A stretch of DNA of 64,000 nt from Effrenium voratum (Eukaryota > Sar > Dinophyceae > Suessiales > Symbiodiniaceae): assembly GCA_963377175.1 (NCBI GenBank), contig CAUJNA010000513.1:1243338-1307337 (forward strand), written 5' to 3'. The translations under genes were made by a program, and so were the position numbers. The notes under the pieces are model-generated. The model did no database searches. It saw nothing but the letters and a program-made list of their open reading frames with translations, and was not told where the DNA came from. Below are positions 43,414 through 55,101 of the stretch, piece after piece; within the stretch, counting starts at the first letter, position 1; the number at the start of each line of letters is the position of its first letter.

Positions 43414-44130
43414 ATGACTGCGCCGCTAGCTTTCCGGCTGCCATTTGGGCCGGGCCAGCTTTCCGCACATCCGCGGCATCGACCAGATGTGTTGCGACCT
43501 GTGCCGCGGCCCGATCGCCGCGTGGCCTTTGGGACACTGAGCTTTGTCTGCGCGGCATGGGCAAGACGAGCGATGGCTCGAAAACTGCAAAGACAACGGC
43601 GATATCAGGGATGTGTGGCAATGCATGCCAAACAAGAAGGGCATCTTCCATGCTGGCTGGGAGGAGGTATGCAAGAAATCGTCTCTTCCTTCGACACTTT
43701 TGTTGTGGCTGGGGAGGGGACGATTCACAAAGACGAGCGGGTGTTCCCCTGGGCTGCAGATTGCTTGCAGGAGTTGAAAGCTGCCGGCAAGACAGTGCTT
43801 CTGCTCTGTACCACCTCCGAACTGCACCCACTTGGCCTAAGTCAGCAATTCGATTCGGTGGGAGACTTGCAGACCCTCGCCAACAAGCGAGTCCTGGTGG
43901 TGGGGGATTCTCTGCACCAAATGCAATCTGCGAGGGCTGCCGGCCTGGCTTGCGCCTTGGTTTGCTCGGGCCAGCTGAGCGAGGCCTTCCAGCTGTCGCC
44001 GGCGCCGCGGCTCGACGTGCCCGCGAACGGGGGTCACTTCGTGGAGCCGGACGGCGCCTGCTGGGAGGGGATCTGTGGCGACGCTCCGGACTATGCGCTG
44101 GCGTGCTTCGCGTTTTCGGCCTCTCGTTGG
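43414..44130 (+). CDS. HAD-superfamily (IIA-like) protein, nucleophile lost
   Basis: The + frame contains a HAD Rossmann core: SSFDTFVVAGEGTIHKDERV at about 43680, then FPWAADCLQELKAAGKTVLL, then VLVVGDSLHQMQSARAAGLA at about 43890, and the family tail PDYALACF before a GT donor near 44109. The fold order fits the HAD-IIA group. Two things are odd. The motif I aspartates are replaced (the D-x-D/W-G-T/V pattern reads A-G-E-G-T), so phosphatase chemistry is unlikely. Only about 35 residues separate motif II from the GDS motif, so the usual cap domain is absent. The part before about 43660 reads differently on each strand and the ATG at 43414 is not secure. Position within PEX1: between its N-terminal and D1 exons. 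Confidence 0.75.
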
Positions 44131-45240
44131 CAAAACAAACATCGGCTGAGCAGACAAGGATTGGTTGGTGTCAGGGGTTGGCAGGTGTTTCATGTCAATT
44201 GTTTGCTTGGGTTACTGCGCATGCCACCGAGCGGCAGCTCGCAAGGAAGGCTTCTTCTTCCGCTTCTTTGCCAAGCGGCGAGCTATGGCCAAGCTGCGCC
44301 ACGCACGGAAGTAGCAATTCAGCTGAGCGCGGGCGCTGAGGTTCTGCGGTCCTTCGAAAGATTCTCAAGATAGGTTTCAGTCCCCGAGAATGATTGGGTT
44401 TTCCTTTGGCTTCCAATGGCTTCCTTTTCTGCAAGCCGAACGAGGGGTCGAGGCGGCGTTTTGAGAGAGACCCCCATTTGGTGGCTGTCATCTAGACGCC
44501 TGTCCGTGCTTGAATAGCTGGACGTCGAGGCCGAGGCCAAAGTCAAGCCTCGCGGGTGCGAAAGTCCGGGTGGTCTCGAACGGGGTCCCTGAATTGTCCT
44601 TTTTGCCTCCTCCAACAGTGGTAGTTTCACTTCTCAAGTGCAACCTTCAAGTGGTAAATCCAGTGGGACCTGTTGAACGGACTAGTGAGACTGGCGAGGT
44701 TCACTTGGCAGACGGCGCGCCCTTACTCCTGCGGCCTGAGAAGGATGCTTTCGCCTCAGGCGCTGCACGCTGCAGCCCCTTGAACTTATCCCTCATGCAC
44801 TTGGGTGCTGTTGGTAGTAGGGAGGACCGATGGGGGACAGGCCACTTGAACCAGTGGACCAATCTCATGGGCACTCGCTCGAATGGGCAACACTCGGACC
44901 CCAGGCCGAGGACGTGGTGAAGGACTCGCTGGCTCCGACCATGGCATCCACCTGCACAGTCGGCTGGGTGCATAGAAGCGGACACCAACTTTTGGTTTTC
45001 GAGTGCAACATCAGGGTCAGCGGCTTACCTCCCGGTCCCCGCCGCAAAGAGGTGGTTTAGACGGGGTGGTTGAACCACGGCTTCGTCAAGGGCTTGGCCA
45101 TACCCTGGATTGATAAATGGGGGTTGATCAACTTTGGACAACTTTTCCCATTTAGTGGGACATGTCGTTTTTTTAGCAGTGTCTCGAACCATCATCCAAT
45201 GTAAAGGACCTTTTGATCAACCCCCAAATCCCAACGGCAG
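44131..45240. other. Unassigned stretch
   Basis: No gene assigned. Weak protein-like segments occur at about 44515-44560 (reads LDVEAEAKVKPR) and about 44985-45055 (reads LLVFECNIRVSGLPPGPRRK). Neither could be linked to a neighbour. Confidence 0.35.
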
Positions 45241-45480
45241 TATGTTGAATTACGCCGCGAGCTGTGTGCTTTGCGATGCAAAGAATGTGTGATTCAAGCT
45301 GAGGCAGTGGTTCAGAGGTGCCTCTTGCAAGTGCAAGATGAGACCAAACAGATGGCCTTGCAGCTGTGCATATTTGCAGTTCTTGCCTCTTTCGATGTCA
45401 CATTGCCGGCGCAGGCTGATTTATACGAGGGCCTGTCTGACATCGATGACATCTATCAGCAGCTGCTTCAGGTCTCACTC
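45241..45480 (+). CDS. Candidate coiled-coil exon(s)
   Basis: After a GGCAG acceptor the frame reads YVELRRELCALRCKECVIQ, then EAVVQRCLLQVQDETKQMAL, and further on YEGLSDIDDIYQQLLQ up to a GT donor. Balanced, helical, Cys-containing. Unrecognised; may belong with the HAD-like gene or be a separate gene. Confidence 0.4.
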
Positions 45481-45638
45481 ATTTGGGGCCGATTATCGCA
45501 GCAGCCCAGGCGGCAAGAGCTTCCAATTTGCGCAGATGCCGAGTGCGGTGTGTACGAGGCATGACTGTGCTTCAGTTGTCCTCCCTTGTCTCACTTGCAA
45601 CATGTGCAGACTCATGTCAATGAGGGCTATGCTTTGCA

Positions 45639-45661
45639 TACATATATATATATATATACAC

Positions 45662-45692
<31 letters not shown>

Positions 45693-45695
45693 CAC
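45639..45695. repeat. (AT)n microsatellite
   Basis: Interrupted TATATA tract ending just upstream of the GH16 gene start. Confidence 0.95.
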
Positions 45696-45782
45696 GTGTG
45701 CACGGCGGTTTTCTCAGCTCAAATGTTGCGATCGTTTTCCTAGCCTATCAATAGCGGCTGCCACCAGGGCAGGAATTTCTGA

Positions 45783-48674
45783 ATGGCCATGACGGTGGAT
45801 CCCTTGATGGCCTGCGAGCACGGAGAGGTGATCCAGGCGAACCCTCCCAAGCTCAGTCGGGGAAAGATCGCCGGGGCAGTGGCAGCGGCCGTTGCCACCT
45901 TCGTGATCCTGGCCCTGTCGGGCTCGAGCTCGACGAGCTCCACGAGCTCGACAAGCTCGGCGGTTTCGCAGCCGGTGAAGATCGATGAATCCAAGTTGTT
46001 GCAGGACTTCGACATCACCGGGATGGCAACCCCGAAGTGCTGGAAGAACAAGACCTTTTATGTGGAGATGAATGGCGAGTTTGCGATGCCCGGCTCCTCC
46101 AAGACTCCCCAGGCCACACCGGCCGCGTGCCAACTTTTGTGTGCCACCACCTTCGGGTGTGAGCACTTCTCTTATTGGAAGGATGGTGGCTGTCTCCTTA
46201 CCAGCTACAACGCCTTTCCCAAGTCCTTCACTGGCCCTAACGACAACGCCGTCATCTCAGGCAGCTTCTTTTTGGACTAGTTATATTTTGACACATGTAT
46301 GGACCTACGCTCCTGTCCACTAACATGGAACCTGACTGGGTCTTTTAAGACTTTTTCCTTCAAAAGGGACCCTCCGGTGGGTTCCATGTTAGTGGAGAGG
46401 GTAAACCCAAAATGCAGTTTCCCAAAAAAGGCGTTGTTGGCCCAACCATCTGACAGGCCCTCGAAAGTGCTTGCCAATGAACGACGGGCCCACCATGGTT
46501 TTTGAAGGCTCGGCCCTCGGGTTGCCACCCTTCCACGCCCACCGTGCCACGGGCTGCGAAAGTTTGCATGACGAGTACCAGCTCGCATCTCGGTTTGGTC
46601 TAGCATTCCAAAGCGCCTGGACTTCTTAGACTTGGATTTATGAGACGCATTGCCCTATCCCCCGAAATCGAACTAAGTCCTGGCCAAATCCTAGCAGCTA
46701 TCCCACTCTGAGTTTTGCTTTTTTGGCCGAACGAGCCAAAGGCATGGAAGGCGCAGGGTGAGACCTTCTTCGACGATTGGCAGTTCATCAACAAGAGCGA
46801 AACCAGGCGGGGAATGTGACGAAACGCCGGGGTCATTGTGCGTTTTTTTGGGGGAAGTGGAGATACTGTGCTGGCTGGATGTGACAAAACCAAGGACGGT
46901 TTTAGGAAGTTGTCGTTTCTGTACCAACATAGCTCCCCTTTAGAGTGATCAACTGGTTGCGTCCTTGGCCAAGGGGCGCAGAATGGTACCTCAACAAGTC
47001 CGAGGCTTTCCACCAGGGCGTGGTGCACGCCTCCAAGGCCGGCGCCATCCTCCGGGTCGGAGAGCAAGTGCAGCCCTTCAAGCGGCGCTCCTTGATCTCA
47101 GGAGCCAACCTTTTTTAACCTCTTGGAGAATGACGATTTTATCTCCTGAGCCAGCAAAGCTTTTGACTTTAAACGTTTAACTTTGAGAATACATTTTGGC
47201 CCTCGCCGGTGATCACTTGCAGCTCAGTTTGACCAACCGAGGCTCCGTGATGCTTCACTCGGCACAGGCTTGGCGCCCGGATGTCGGCTTCATCGTGGCC
47301 ATGAAGTACAACCACGTGCCCTACGGTGCCGGCGTGTGGCCCGCCTTTTGGATGGTGAACAGCGCCCCTGCAAGCAGAGTCCACTTTTTTCCAACTCTTC
47401 GAGTTTTGAGTTTCGCTGCAAAATCCAGCCAAAGACAAGCGGTTTCCTTTTGGATGGTTTCGGGTTTCCCTTGAAATTGAGCCAAAGGGTGCCAATGCTG
47501 TTTTCCTCATGGATATCCACTTAGGCGATGTGAGTTGGCCGAAAGGAGGCGAGCTGGACATCTTGGAGTATGCCAATGATGAAGAGAACAAGGTGGATAT
47601 GGCTCGTCATGGCTATGAATTGACCTCCAAAGTGCGCTGAACATGAGCCACATGAATGATGTTCACCAGAGGGTCCCAACTTAGAATTCATGCCCAATTG
47701 GGAGCTTCCCGAAATCCGCGGGGAAACCCCGAGCCAAACACTTAAAAACCCAAACCTTTGGAGCGGTTTCTCTTGCTCAAAGTGCATTTCGGGCCGGTTT
47801 TGGTTGGTGGTTATAGGGAAACCGACCGGAAACCGTTCGCATTTGTCTGATCTCCTGTTTTGAGACGCACGAAACCCCAGGTCACCTTCCACACGGATCA
47901 GAAGTGCAAGATGAACATCACCAAGCTGAAGAAGTGCTCCAAGAACATCAAGAACATCGATCCCAAGATGATTCTCAGCTGCTACACCAACTACTCCGGC
48001 AATGAGTTGGGCTGCATGCCCCCTCAGGTCGGTCAGGAAAAGAAAAAAGAGAGGGTAAATTTCAGGTGGACCTGGGAGAAGTCACGAAGTTTCCCGTAAA
48101 ACCCGGAACTCGCCATATGTCCATGTCCTCTTGAGGGATCAGTGAGTCTTCGACCCTGGCTCAGGTTCGGAAGGATGGCGAGTGGTTTGCCAAGAATCCC
48201 GGCGTCATCGCCTTGCTGTGGGATGCAAGCGGAATCACCAGCTTCCATATTCCAGCAAGCGAGATTCCGGCAGACTTGGAGTCGGACCTGCCTCAGCCAA
48301 ACACGTGGAAAGATGACTGGCGAATGGCCTTCATGCCTTTTGATGCTGAGACCTGCATGAACATTGCACGGCCTCAGGAGATTGTTCTCAACATCGCCCT
48401 TTGCGGCGATTGGGCCGGGAACTCATGGTTTACCAGTGAGACCTGCAAAGCTACCGGCTATGTGCCGAACTATTGCATCCCAGGCCATGTCACAGAGCCA
48501 GCCACGGACTGCTGCACGCTCTACGTCTCGAACCCATCGGCGGAAGAGCCTCTGAAGACCCAGGCCTACTTCGACATTGACTACATCAAGGTCTTCGAGC
48601 CCAAAGGCATCACGTTGCCCAGATATCCGGCAGGGACCTACCGGAACGGCGGCGTGTTCGTGGGCGATGTCTGA
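45783..48674 (+). CDS. Membrane-anchored PAN-domain GH16 glucanase-like protein
   Basis: The first exon (45783 to about 46250) encodes a short cytosolic tail, one membrane helix (IAGAVAAAVATFVILAL), a Ser/Thr linker, and a PAN/apple-like module with Cys at CWKN, CQLLC, GCEHF and GCLLT. Later exons encode a glycoside hydrolase family 16 fold: 46757-46806 (FFDDWQF), 46974-47067 (EWYLNKSEAFHQG), 47223-47373 (RGSVMLHSAQAW, GVWPAFWMV), 47525-47631 (catalytic GELDILE, the E-x-D-x-x-E signature), 47881-48027 and 48165-48674 (CGDWAGNSW near the end, TGA). These six join in frame with two GC and three GT donors. GH16 enzymes cleave beta-1,3 or beta-1,3/1,4 glucans, so cell-wall or storage-glucan turnover at the cell surface is likely. 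The first exon also has an in-frame stop at 46277-46279, so its link to 46757 is inferred; it could be a separate 165-residue PAN protein. Confidence 0.88.
46317..46395. mobile_element. 79-bp perfect-ended hairpin element
   Basis: Begins CCACTAACATGGAACC and ends with its exact reverse complement GGTTCCATGTTAGTGG, 16 of 16 bases. The middle also pairs partly (CTTTTAAGACTTTTTCCTTC with AAAAGGGACC). It lies in the first intron of the GH16 gene. Confidence 0.85.
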
Positions 48675-50580
48675 GTCCCAAAAGTCCGGAGCGCAGCTCG
48701 CGACTTGCCAAAGTGTGAGTTGGAGACGCTGCCGTCTTTGGGTCAATCCAGGAGGACACCTGGGCTGGATTGAAAAAAGGGGCACGTGGTGCGGCGTGCG
48801 TGTCGGGTGGTGCAAGGTTGGGATCTGAACGCTTTCCCTGAAGGTCGACCTGGGTTTGGACTTGGTCGAAATGCCAACAGCTCGGTTCATGTCACTCCAT
48901 GTAACACGCCCTTCAGGTGAATCGGTCAAGCATGGCCCAGGCTGCCCAATTCGAGCTCCTGCCGCCCAGAACAGATGGAGACTCCGCAGGTGCCACTTTC
49001 CATTGCCAAGGGGAATCGCTTAAATGGCACATCTGCTTTGAGTTTTTTGTAGACGCGCGGTCACCAAGAGATGGAACCTTGAATTGCAGGGCACTTCTTG
49101 GCTAAGCTTTGGATTTATTGAAGCCTGCCAGGCCATTCTTGTGTACATACGACTTGCAGTGGGTGCTGCTCGGGACCTCCGGCCGGAACCTCAAAAAGGC
49201 TGAACTGGGACGTCGTTTGATCAGCCGAGAAGCCGGATCCCAAGTGTAATTTGGCTGGTCTTAGTCGAGAAAACTCAAAATTGGTTGGGTGACATTAACG
49301 GAACCGGCCTAAATGATGCCCACTATGAGCAATTCATGAACAATGTTCGCAAGGATCAGCTCAAGGCCTGACACCCCGGCCCTCAGAGAAACTCATGGGT
49401 TTAGCATCCTGGACATCATAATTTGGTGGGTCCCGATTCATGTCCGCCAACCGCTGAGGCTTGTGCTTGATCAAAGTTTCATGGGGATGTGGATCCCATC
49501 CCAAGCTTCACAGCGAGGAATGGACGGGAGCCGCCCTTTGCGAGAATCTCTGGGGGCGAGCCCATGGTGACCATTGCAGACCTGGAAAGTGCGAGGCTTA
49601 GTGGTTGCTTTGAGCGCCCAATGTCGGCCGAAACCCAGCTGGTTGAATTTGAAGGCCCAAACCTTTACCATGTTGGAACCAAAACCCCTGGCTGGTATGG
49701 TTAAGGGTCAGGCAGTTGAGTTTTATGGCCATACAGAACCCAAAGTCAGAAGCCCAGAGCGCGCTGCGCCGCGCATCAGAGTGAGATCTGTCAGGCGGAA
49801 CGTCCGCCCCTTCCAGACCGAAAATGGACCCTCTAGGCGACTTGCTGTGCACCGAATCGATCGGCGTCAGTTGGGATGGACGAAACTCGATTTGACGACT
49901 GAGATAAGCCGTCGGGATCAGAGCCCCGAAGCGTTCAGGTCGTCTCTGGTCGGGCCTGCCTCGAGATCCCCCCGAGGCTGCTGGAGTTTTTTCACCTCCG
50001 GTGTGATGATCCACTTGCAGGACTGGACGGGCGTCGTGGAGTTGGTGCCGCCCTTTTGCCCAAAGCTCGGCATTCGAGGCGCCTTTTAGCTGTGGATCTG
50101 TGGTGTTGCGCGAGGCTCTGGGCCCATTGACGCGATGTCGATGGTGTCTGAGTCGGCCGAGACGCTGCATCGGTACCTACAGGACGGATTTTCGGGGCAG
50201 CAATTCAGGGATATCCCACATCACCTGCATCATCTGCATTTCCATTGCCCGCATCGCTAGCATCACCTGCATTACTAGCACTTGGCTTGATGGGAAGTGT
50301 CGGTATGCTGGTGATGCTGATCATGAGGCGTCTTTCAATGGGCAGCGCAAGTGTCGCTCGCTGGTGTTGTGCAAGTGACTGCCTCTCCAGGCCTGCTTGG
50401 GTGCCAGTGGGAAGGGTGGCATGTTCAGCACTTAGCCCTGCAAGTTTCCCAGCAGACTCTCGGCTTACGCTGCCCCTTTTTGCGGCTTGGACTGCCAGGT
50501 TTGCGAAGACCGCAGACCCCAGACTTGGCGTGGCCGTTCCAGGCAGCTCATTGATTGCACTCACACGTTTTGTGTCTTGA
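48675..50580. other. Unassigned stretch between GH16 and the PEX1 D1 exons
   Basis: Possible PEX1 linker exons: about 48945-48990 (reads FELLPPRTDGDSAG) and about 50125-50205 (reads SMVSESAETLHRYLQDGFSG). Family A foldback remnants lie at about 49255-49330 and 49423-49455. GCATCACC-type repeats lie at 50220-50330. The frames at 49574-50170 overlap on both strands without clear protein character. Confidence 0.4.
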
Positions 50581-50587
50581 AGAGCCG

Positions 50588-53500
50588 AGGCATGGTTGCT
50601 GTCACCGGATCTCCCGGGCCGGGTGTCCAGTTCGCAATCTGGTCCTCTCATGCAGTTCGCTCCCGAGGTCCGGCAAAACCAGGCTGTGCCGGCGCATTCT
50701 CTCGCAGATGATGGCGGATGGAGTTTTGCCACTGCAGGCGGTTTGAGATGAGTCACAGTTCAAATCCGGGAAAGTGAAGGTTGGTAAGGGAGACTCGCAT
50801 CCAGAAATGTAGCAGGTAGCCCTTTTGATGATTTACCCTGGGTTTCGGGCAGGGTAGGCAGAGCCCAACCGGTTTGACTGACTCAGATGGTGTCAGGTGA
50901 TGTGTGGCAAGCTGGGCCCAGCGAAGAAGTTCACGACTGTGCAGGTCTGGCTGCACTGATGGGAAACGGTCAGCACGAGGTGTGCCACCATTCTCAACTC
51001 GTCCGAAGGAACAGATTATGAACAAGACAGACAGTACAAGCTAGGATAAGGAGAAGAAGATTGAGAGTGAGGTTATCCATGCCATTCCTAGCTTGATTGG
51101 CTTCCACTTCTTACCTTTCCTTGACCTCAGATTCTCTACGTTCATTGTTGGAAGCTTCCCTACCTCAGCCAATAACCAAGAACAAAGGGAATGAAGGTAG
51201 AGAGATGGTGGGACGGGAGATATTCCTCCGTTTGCTTCTTGGTTTGCCAGTTTGCCAGTTCAGGCCAAAAACAATTTGGGCATGTGCCAAAAATTTCTGG
51301 GACCGCTGAAACCGGTGCATTTGAATCCCTTTTGTCTCCCTAATCCCCTAAAAAGGGGCTGCGCGCTGGGAGTGGCTGCGGAGTGGCTGCGGAGTGGCTG
51401 CGGAGTGGCTGCGGAGTGGCTACGGATTGAATGCATAGGAGTGGCTGCGCGCCGTGGTCTTCTTTGCTTGCTGGTATTCCCCCTGTGTGGTGCTGCTGGA
51501 ACCTCAGCGGGAGTGCGAGTCATGCGAGCGAGCGAGCGCGGCGAGCCCATCGGGGCGAGGCTTGATGACTTTGGTGCGCTTTGTGCCGGCCCCGGGACGT
51601 CCAGCCTCAGGCGAATGTTTTCCTTGGTATCCGTAAAACCCTGCAAGACAAAGGACCCCCAAAGATAGCTCACCGTCCTTGGTAAATCGGGAGCCATCCT
51701 TGATTAGTGAAAATCTCTGGATTCATCCGAAGTTAACAGAACTGTCACTTTACCTTAATAAGGGTGAGTCTTTTTTTCAGGATACCCCCATGTTTGTGGG
51801 TTAAAGGAATACCAAGACAACCAATCTTTCAGGGGGTCCCCTAAAATCGTACACACCTCATTTCAGTGGTTTCCCAACCAATGGTCATCCCATGTGAAGG
51901 ACCTTTTGATCAACCCCCAAGTAGTTGCTATTCTTGTAGTTGTATTACAACCAGCTTCTGTTGACCCGCAAGTTTTTGCCAGCCTTCTAGGTCCCGATGT
52001 GGAGCCTGGTGCGCCAAACCTCTCGATCACGGAGGATGGCATCATATTCTGCCTGCCGGTGATTTTTTTGTTTTTTTTTTGAGGGTACTTCTGGCTTGAT
52101 TTCAAGAACCAAAGGGGAAACCAAAGAGAAACCATCCACGTTGGGGGAGCTTCTCCTTTTGGAGACAAAATCCAGTTGAGCAGCGCCTAACATCTCCCCC
52201 CGCCTCCGACAAAGTAGTAGGTGGATCTATGTTGTTAGAACCAATCGGTTTCGACCCCCCACTTGAATGTTGAATCAAGTGGAAGGAGCGCTCGTCTCTG
52301 CTGGCCGAAATGTTGCTGGACCTGCTTCCAGAGGTGGGACACGTCAGACCAGTGACCCCTGTGGACGGACAGAGTCCTGCACCACTCAGTAGGAGGTTTC
52401 TCTCAGTACCCGTCGGGTTTCATGCATCCGAACTGGTGAAAAGTAGATATTGTCCATCCACAGGATTGGTGTCTCTTTTTCTGGGGGAGAAAACTCTTTG
52501 GTTTTCCTTCAAACCAAGCTCCAAAACAAGGTGCCGTCTCATGCCCATTTCACAGCTAGGACCATGGAAATTGTGCTGTCTCGATGGTCAGGTTCGGTCC
52601 AGCGGTGCCCGAGTCGCCTTTGTGGTGACCATCCCGGATGATTCGTCCGTGCACCGGATGCCGTGCCGGCACCACTTACCAGATGTGGGAATGTGGCTGT
52701 GGGTCAAAATAGGGGCCCAAAATGGAACCCTGGCAAATGGAAAGAATATAAAACCTGCGTAACCCTGGGTTTTTAGTTGTGAGCGACACCCATGTGTCAG
52801 AATGGGGTACCCCAGAAATGTCTCTTTGGTGTCCCTTTCAACCAACCCCAAAAAGAGACCGCCAGGCTTTGGACGTGGCCAGCGCTGGAGCACAAGGTTG
52901 CTTGCCTTTCAACTTCGGATTAGTCCGGAGGATACGAATCAGGGGCACTTTGTTTCATTTTAGGTTCCTCTGATTCGTAGCCTCCGGATTCCGAACTTAC
53001 CCTACCCAATTTGAGCATGCAATCTATCATGCAGGTGGCAATTCGTCAGCCTCAGTTGAAGGAGATCACTTGATGCACGTGAGCGCCCAACAATTCAATC
53101 GGCCATAGGAGCGGCCGGAGATTCTCATGGCGCTGGTTCAGCTGAAGGTTGTGGGCCTCAGTTGGCAGTTTGGCCACATCTGTTGTTTTTTTTTCAGGTG
53201 GAGGAGGGCTGGGATGCAAAGCTGGCCTGATTTGGGTGGCAGAACTGGCCAATCGATTGGCCCGATTCTTCCATGTGCTGGGACCAAAATCCGGTTGTCC
53301 GCTCGATGTCCATGCCAGGTGGAGCAGGCGCTGCTCGCAGAGGGAGCTCTGGATGCCTGGGGCGGGCGTGCCACACTCAACTCCGCGTCGCGCGAAGCGC
53401 GCGGAAGCAAAGGCCTCTGGCCGGGTGAGCAGCGCCCAAAACCCGTTGACCATTGTAGAAGTTGGTTCTACTGGTTGATGGGAGTCGTCGCAAGGGTTCT

Positions 53501-53691
53501 CAGTTATAAACCTTTACAAACATCGTTAGAAAGTGGTTCTACTGCCTGGATGGGAGTCGTTGGAAGGGTTGTAAGTTATAAACCTGTACAAGCATCTTAG
53601 CAAGCAAAAAGTCAAGGGGTTTGAGCACTCAGGTGTGGATGGCTTCAGCATCGCGGATCTCTGCGACCTCGTGGAGCGTGCCTGCGTTGAG
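50588..53691 (+). CDS. PEX1: PEX1, first ATPase domain (D1) exons
   Basis: An exon ending at 50615 reads RGMVAVTGSPG. Through a 52-bp GC-AG intron it joins 50668 onward (SGKTRLCRRILSQMMADG), making an intact Walker A, GSPGSGKT. A tentative Walker B strand is near 51494 (SPCVVLLE). Exon 52592 to about 52668 reads VRSSGARVAFVVTIPDDSSV, the post-Walker B strand. Exon 53035 onward reads VAIRQPQLKE, and 53198 onward reads VEEGWDAKL. Exon 53633-53691 reads GVDGFSIADLCDLVERACVE, the helical lid, and ends at a GC donor. About 53325-53420 (VEQALLAEGALDAWGGRATL) may be another exon. The stretch 51.9-52.0 kb (reads SVDPQVFASLLGPDVE) is exon-like but unplaced. Domain order and strand agree with one gene running from 38.2 to 63.8 kb. 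Confidence 0.8.
51367..51430. repeat. 11-bp tandem repeat
   Basis: AGTGGCTGCGG repeated about five times, the last copies diverged. Confidence 0.95.
52692..52790. mobile_element. Foldback element, family B (in PEX1)
   Basis: Left end GGCTGTGGGTCAAAATAGGG and right end GTTGTGAGCGACACCC are inverted. The interior is nearly identical to the copy at 39690 (AAAATGGAACCCTGGCAAAT, AAACCTGCGTAACCCTGGGT). Confidence 0.75.
53461..53600. repeat. ~72-bp tandem duplication
   Basis: Two units starting TGGTTCTACTG and ending AGTTATAAACCTTTACAA / AGTTATAAACCTGTACAA lie head to tail, with several differences. Confidence 0.9.
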
Positions 53692-53764
53692 GCGTGGCCG
53701 AGCTTTTTTTTCCAACCGAACACCATTTTAGAGATTTGCTGGACGCAGATTGCCATAGTGTTTT

Positions 53765-53870
53765 GGGTTATGAACTTTAATGATTGAAACACCCTCCAAA
53801 GTGGCTGGTGGATATTCTACAAGTCATGTCCACCAAAGGATCTGTTTCAAAGTAAAAATGATACCCAGGT
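53765..53870. mobile_element. Foldback element, family A (in PEX1)
   Basis: Head GTGGCTGGTGGATATTCTAC pairs with CATGTCCACCAA. Outer arms GTTATGAACTTTAATGATTG and the TTTCAAAGTAAAAATGATAC segment. Confidence 0.6.
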
Positions 53871-55101
53871 CACAGGTCACTCCATGAAGTGTGATGGCGA
53901 ACACCATTTTTGAGATGGACATGTATCCAAAACCATGCATTTCTGATGTCTTCCAAAGTGTCTGCTTCCAATTAACTGGGGGGGCTGTTAACAACAGCTG
54001 CTGTTTGGTATCCCCATGAAATTGGCGGCACATACCGGGGGGCATATTTCAGACAGCCAGCTGGGCGAGCTGTTTTTTCGCGGATACCCTTTTTGAGGTG
54101 GTTGTTAAAGGCGACCACAGCAAAACAACACCATTCTAGGGGTTGATTCCGCATTCTTTTCAAACATCGTATTTAAAAAAAACAAAACGGATCTGTTTCC
54201 CCTTCTGATGGTTTTCTGGAAAGATTCGGATCCGTGGAAAGAACGGAAATGGAAGTGTCCCCTAGAAGATTGCTTGTTATTGGCTTGGCTCAGTCCATGA
54301 TTAGAAAGCACGGAATTAGATTCGGGAAATCATCCTTTGGATGTTGGTCTTTGAAGTGTCCCCTACCACGTCCGGGGTAGCCTATTTTAAGACACCCAGG
54401 GGTGACGACCCGATCCGTTGCAACGGCTCAGGCCAACGTGCAGGCCAGCGGAGAACGGCTGCGTGACGGCACCTCTGAGTGGACCTGGCACCATTTTGTT
54501 TGCCCTGGGGGCGTGTGCGCATGCGTGTGTTTAGGGTGCCCCTGAAAAAGGGGTTGGTGAAAAGTTGAAAGGGAAATCAAGTGGAGAACCGGGATACCCT
54601 TTTTGGGCGAAAGCCGTAGTTTGGCACAATCTCCATTTGGTGTGGTTTTCTCCAGTGCGAGCTCATCCCTGTGGTTCTTTGTGGTTGACATTTAGAGGCT
54701 TCCCCCATGCAGGAAAAAATGACGTATGTGTACTTCGTGGAGTGTCTCACTTTGGAAGTTGTTTTACAGGGAAGCCAAATGGAGAACCACCCATGTTGGG
54801 GGTCCACAGCGTGATGCTAAATGAATCTGGGCAGGTTGAGCTCTCCGATTCGGGCCAAGCAATTTATCCAAGTAATTTGCCCAGCCTGAGCCCGCCAGGT
54901 GGGGCAAGCAGCGCCTCTGCATGGAGCAGTTGCAGAAGGCCTGCGAGGCCAGGCTCGCTTCGGCCCCTGCAAAGGGACACCTGTTGGTTGCGACATGGGG
55001 TTTCACGGGTTAGACCCCTGGCTTGAACTTTTTAGGGAGACCAAAAGGAGATTGTTCAAACACTGATGGCTCAAACGAGTGGCTGAATTGCCCGCCCCCT
55101 C
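53871..55101. other. PEX1 intron-like sequence with one candidate exon
   Basis: Mostly foldback-rich intron sequence. At about 54900-54985 the frame reads GKQRLCMEQLQKACEARLAS, a helix that would fit the linker between the PEX1 ATPase domains, but its borders were not fixed. Confidence 0.4.

Noticed and set aside
43232..43831. 199-codon minus-strand frame opposite the HAD-like exon
   Set aside because: The + strand has clear HAD motifs; the opposite frame is its shadow.
49574..50170. Overlapping frames of 171 and 190 codons on opposite strands
   Set aside because: Neither has a recognisable domain or consistent splice sites; left unassigned.
51454..51636. SPCVVLLE as the PEX1 D1 Walker B
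   Set aside because: The strand looks right, but the acidic residues after it could not be recovered by a clean splice, so it is only mentioned as tentative.
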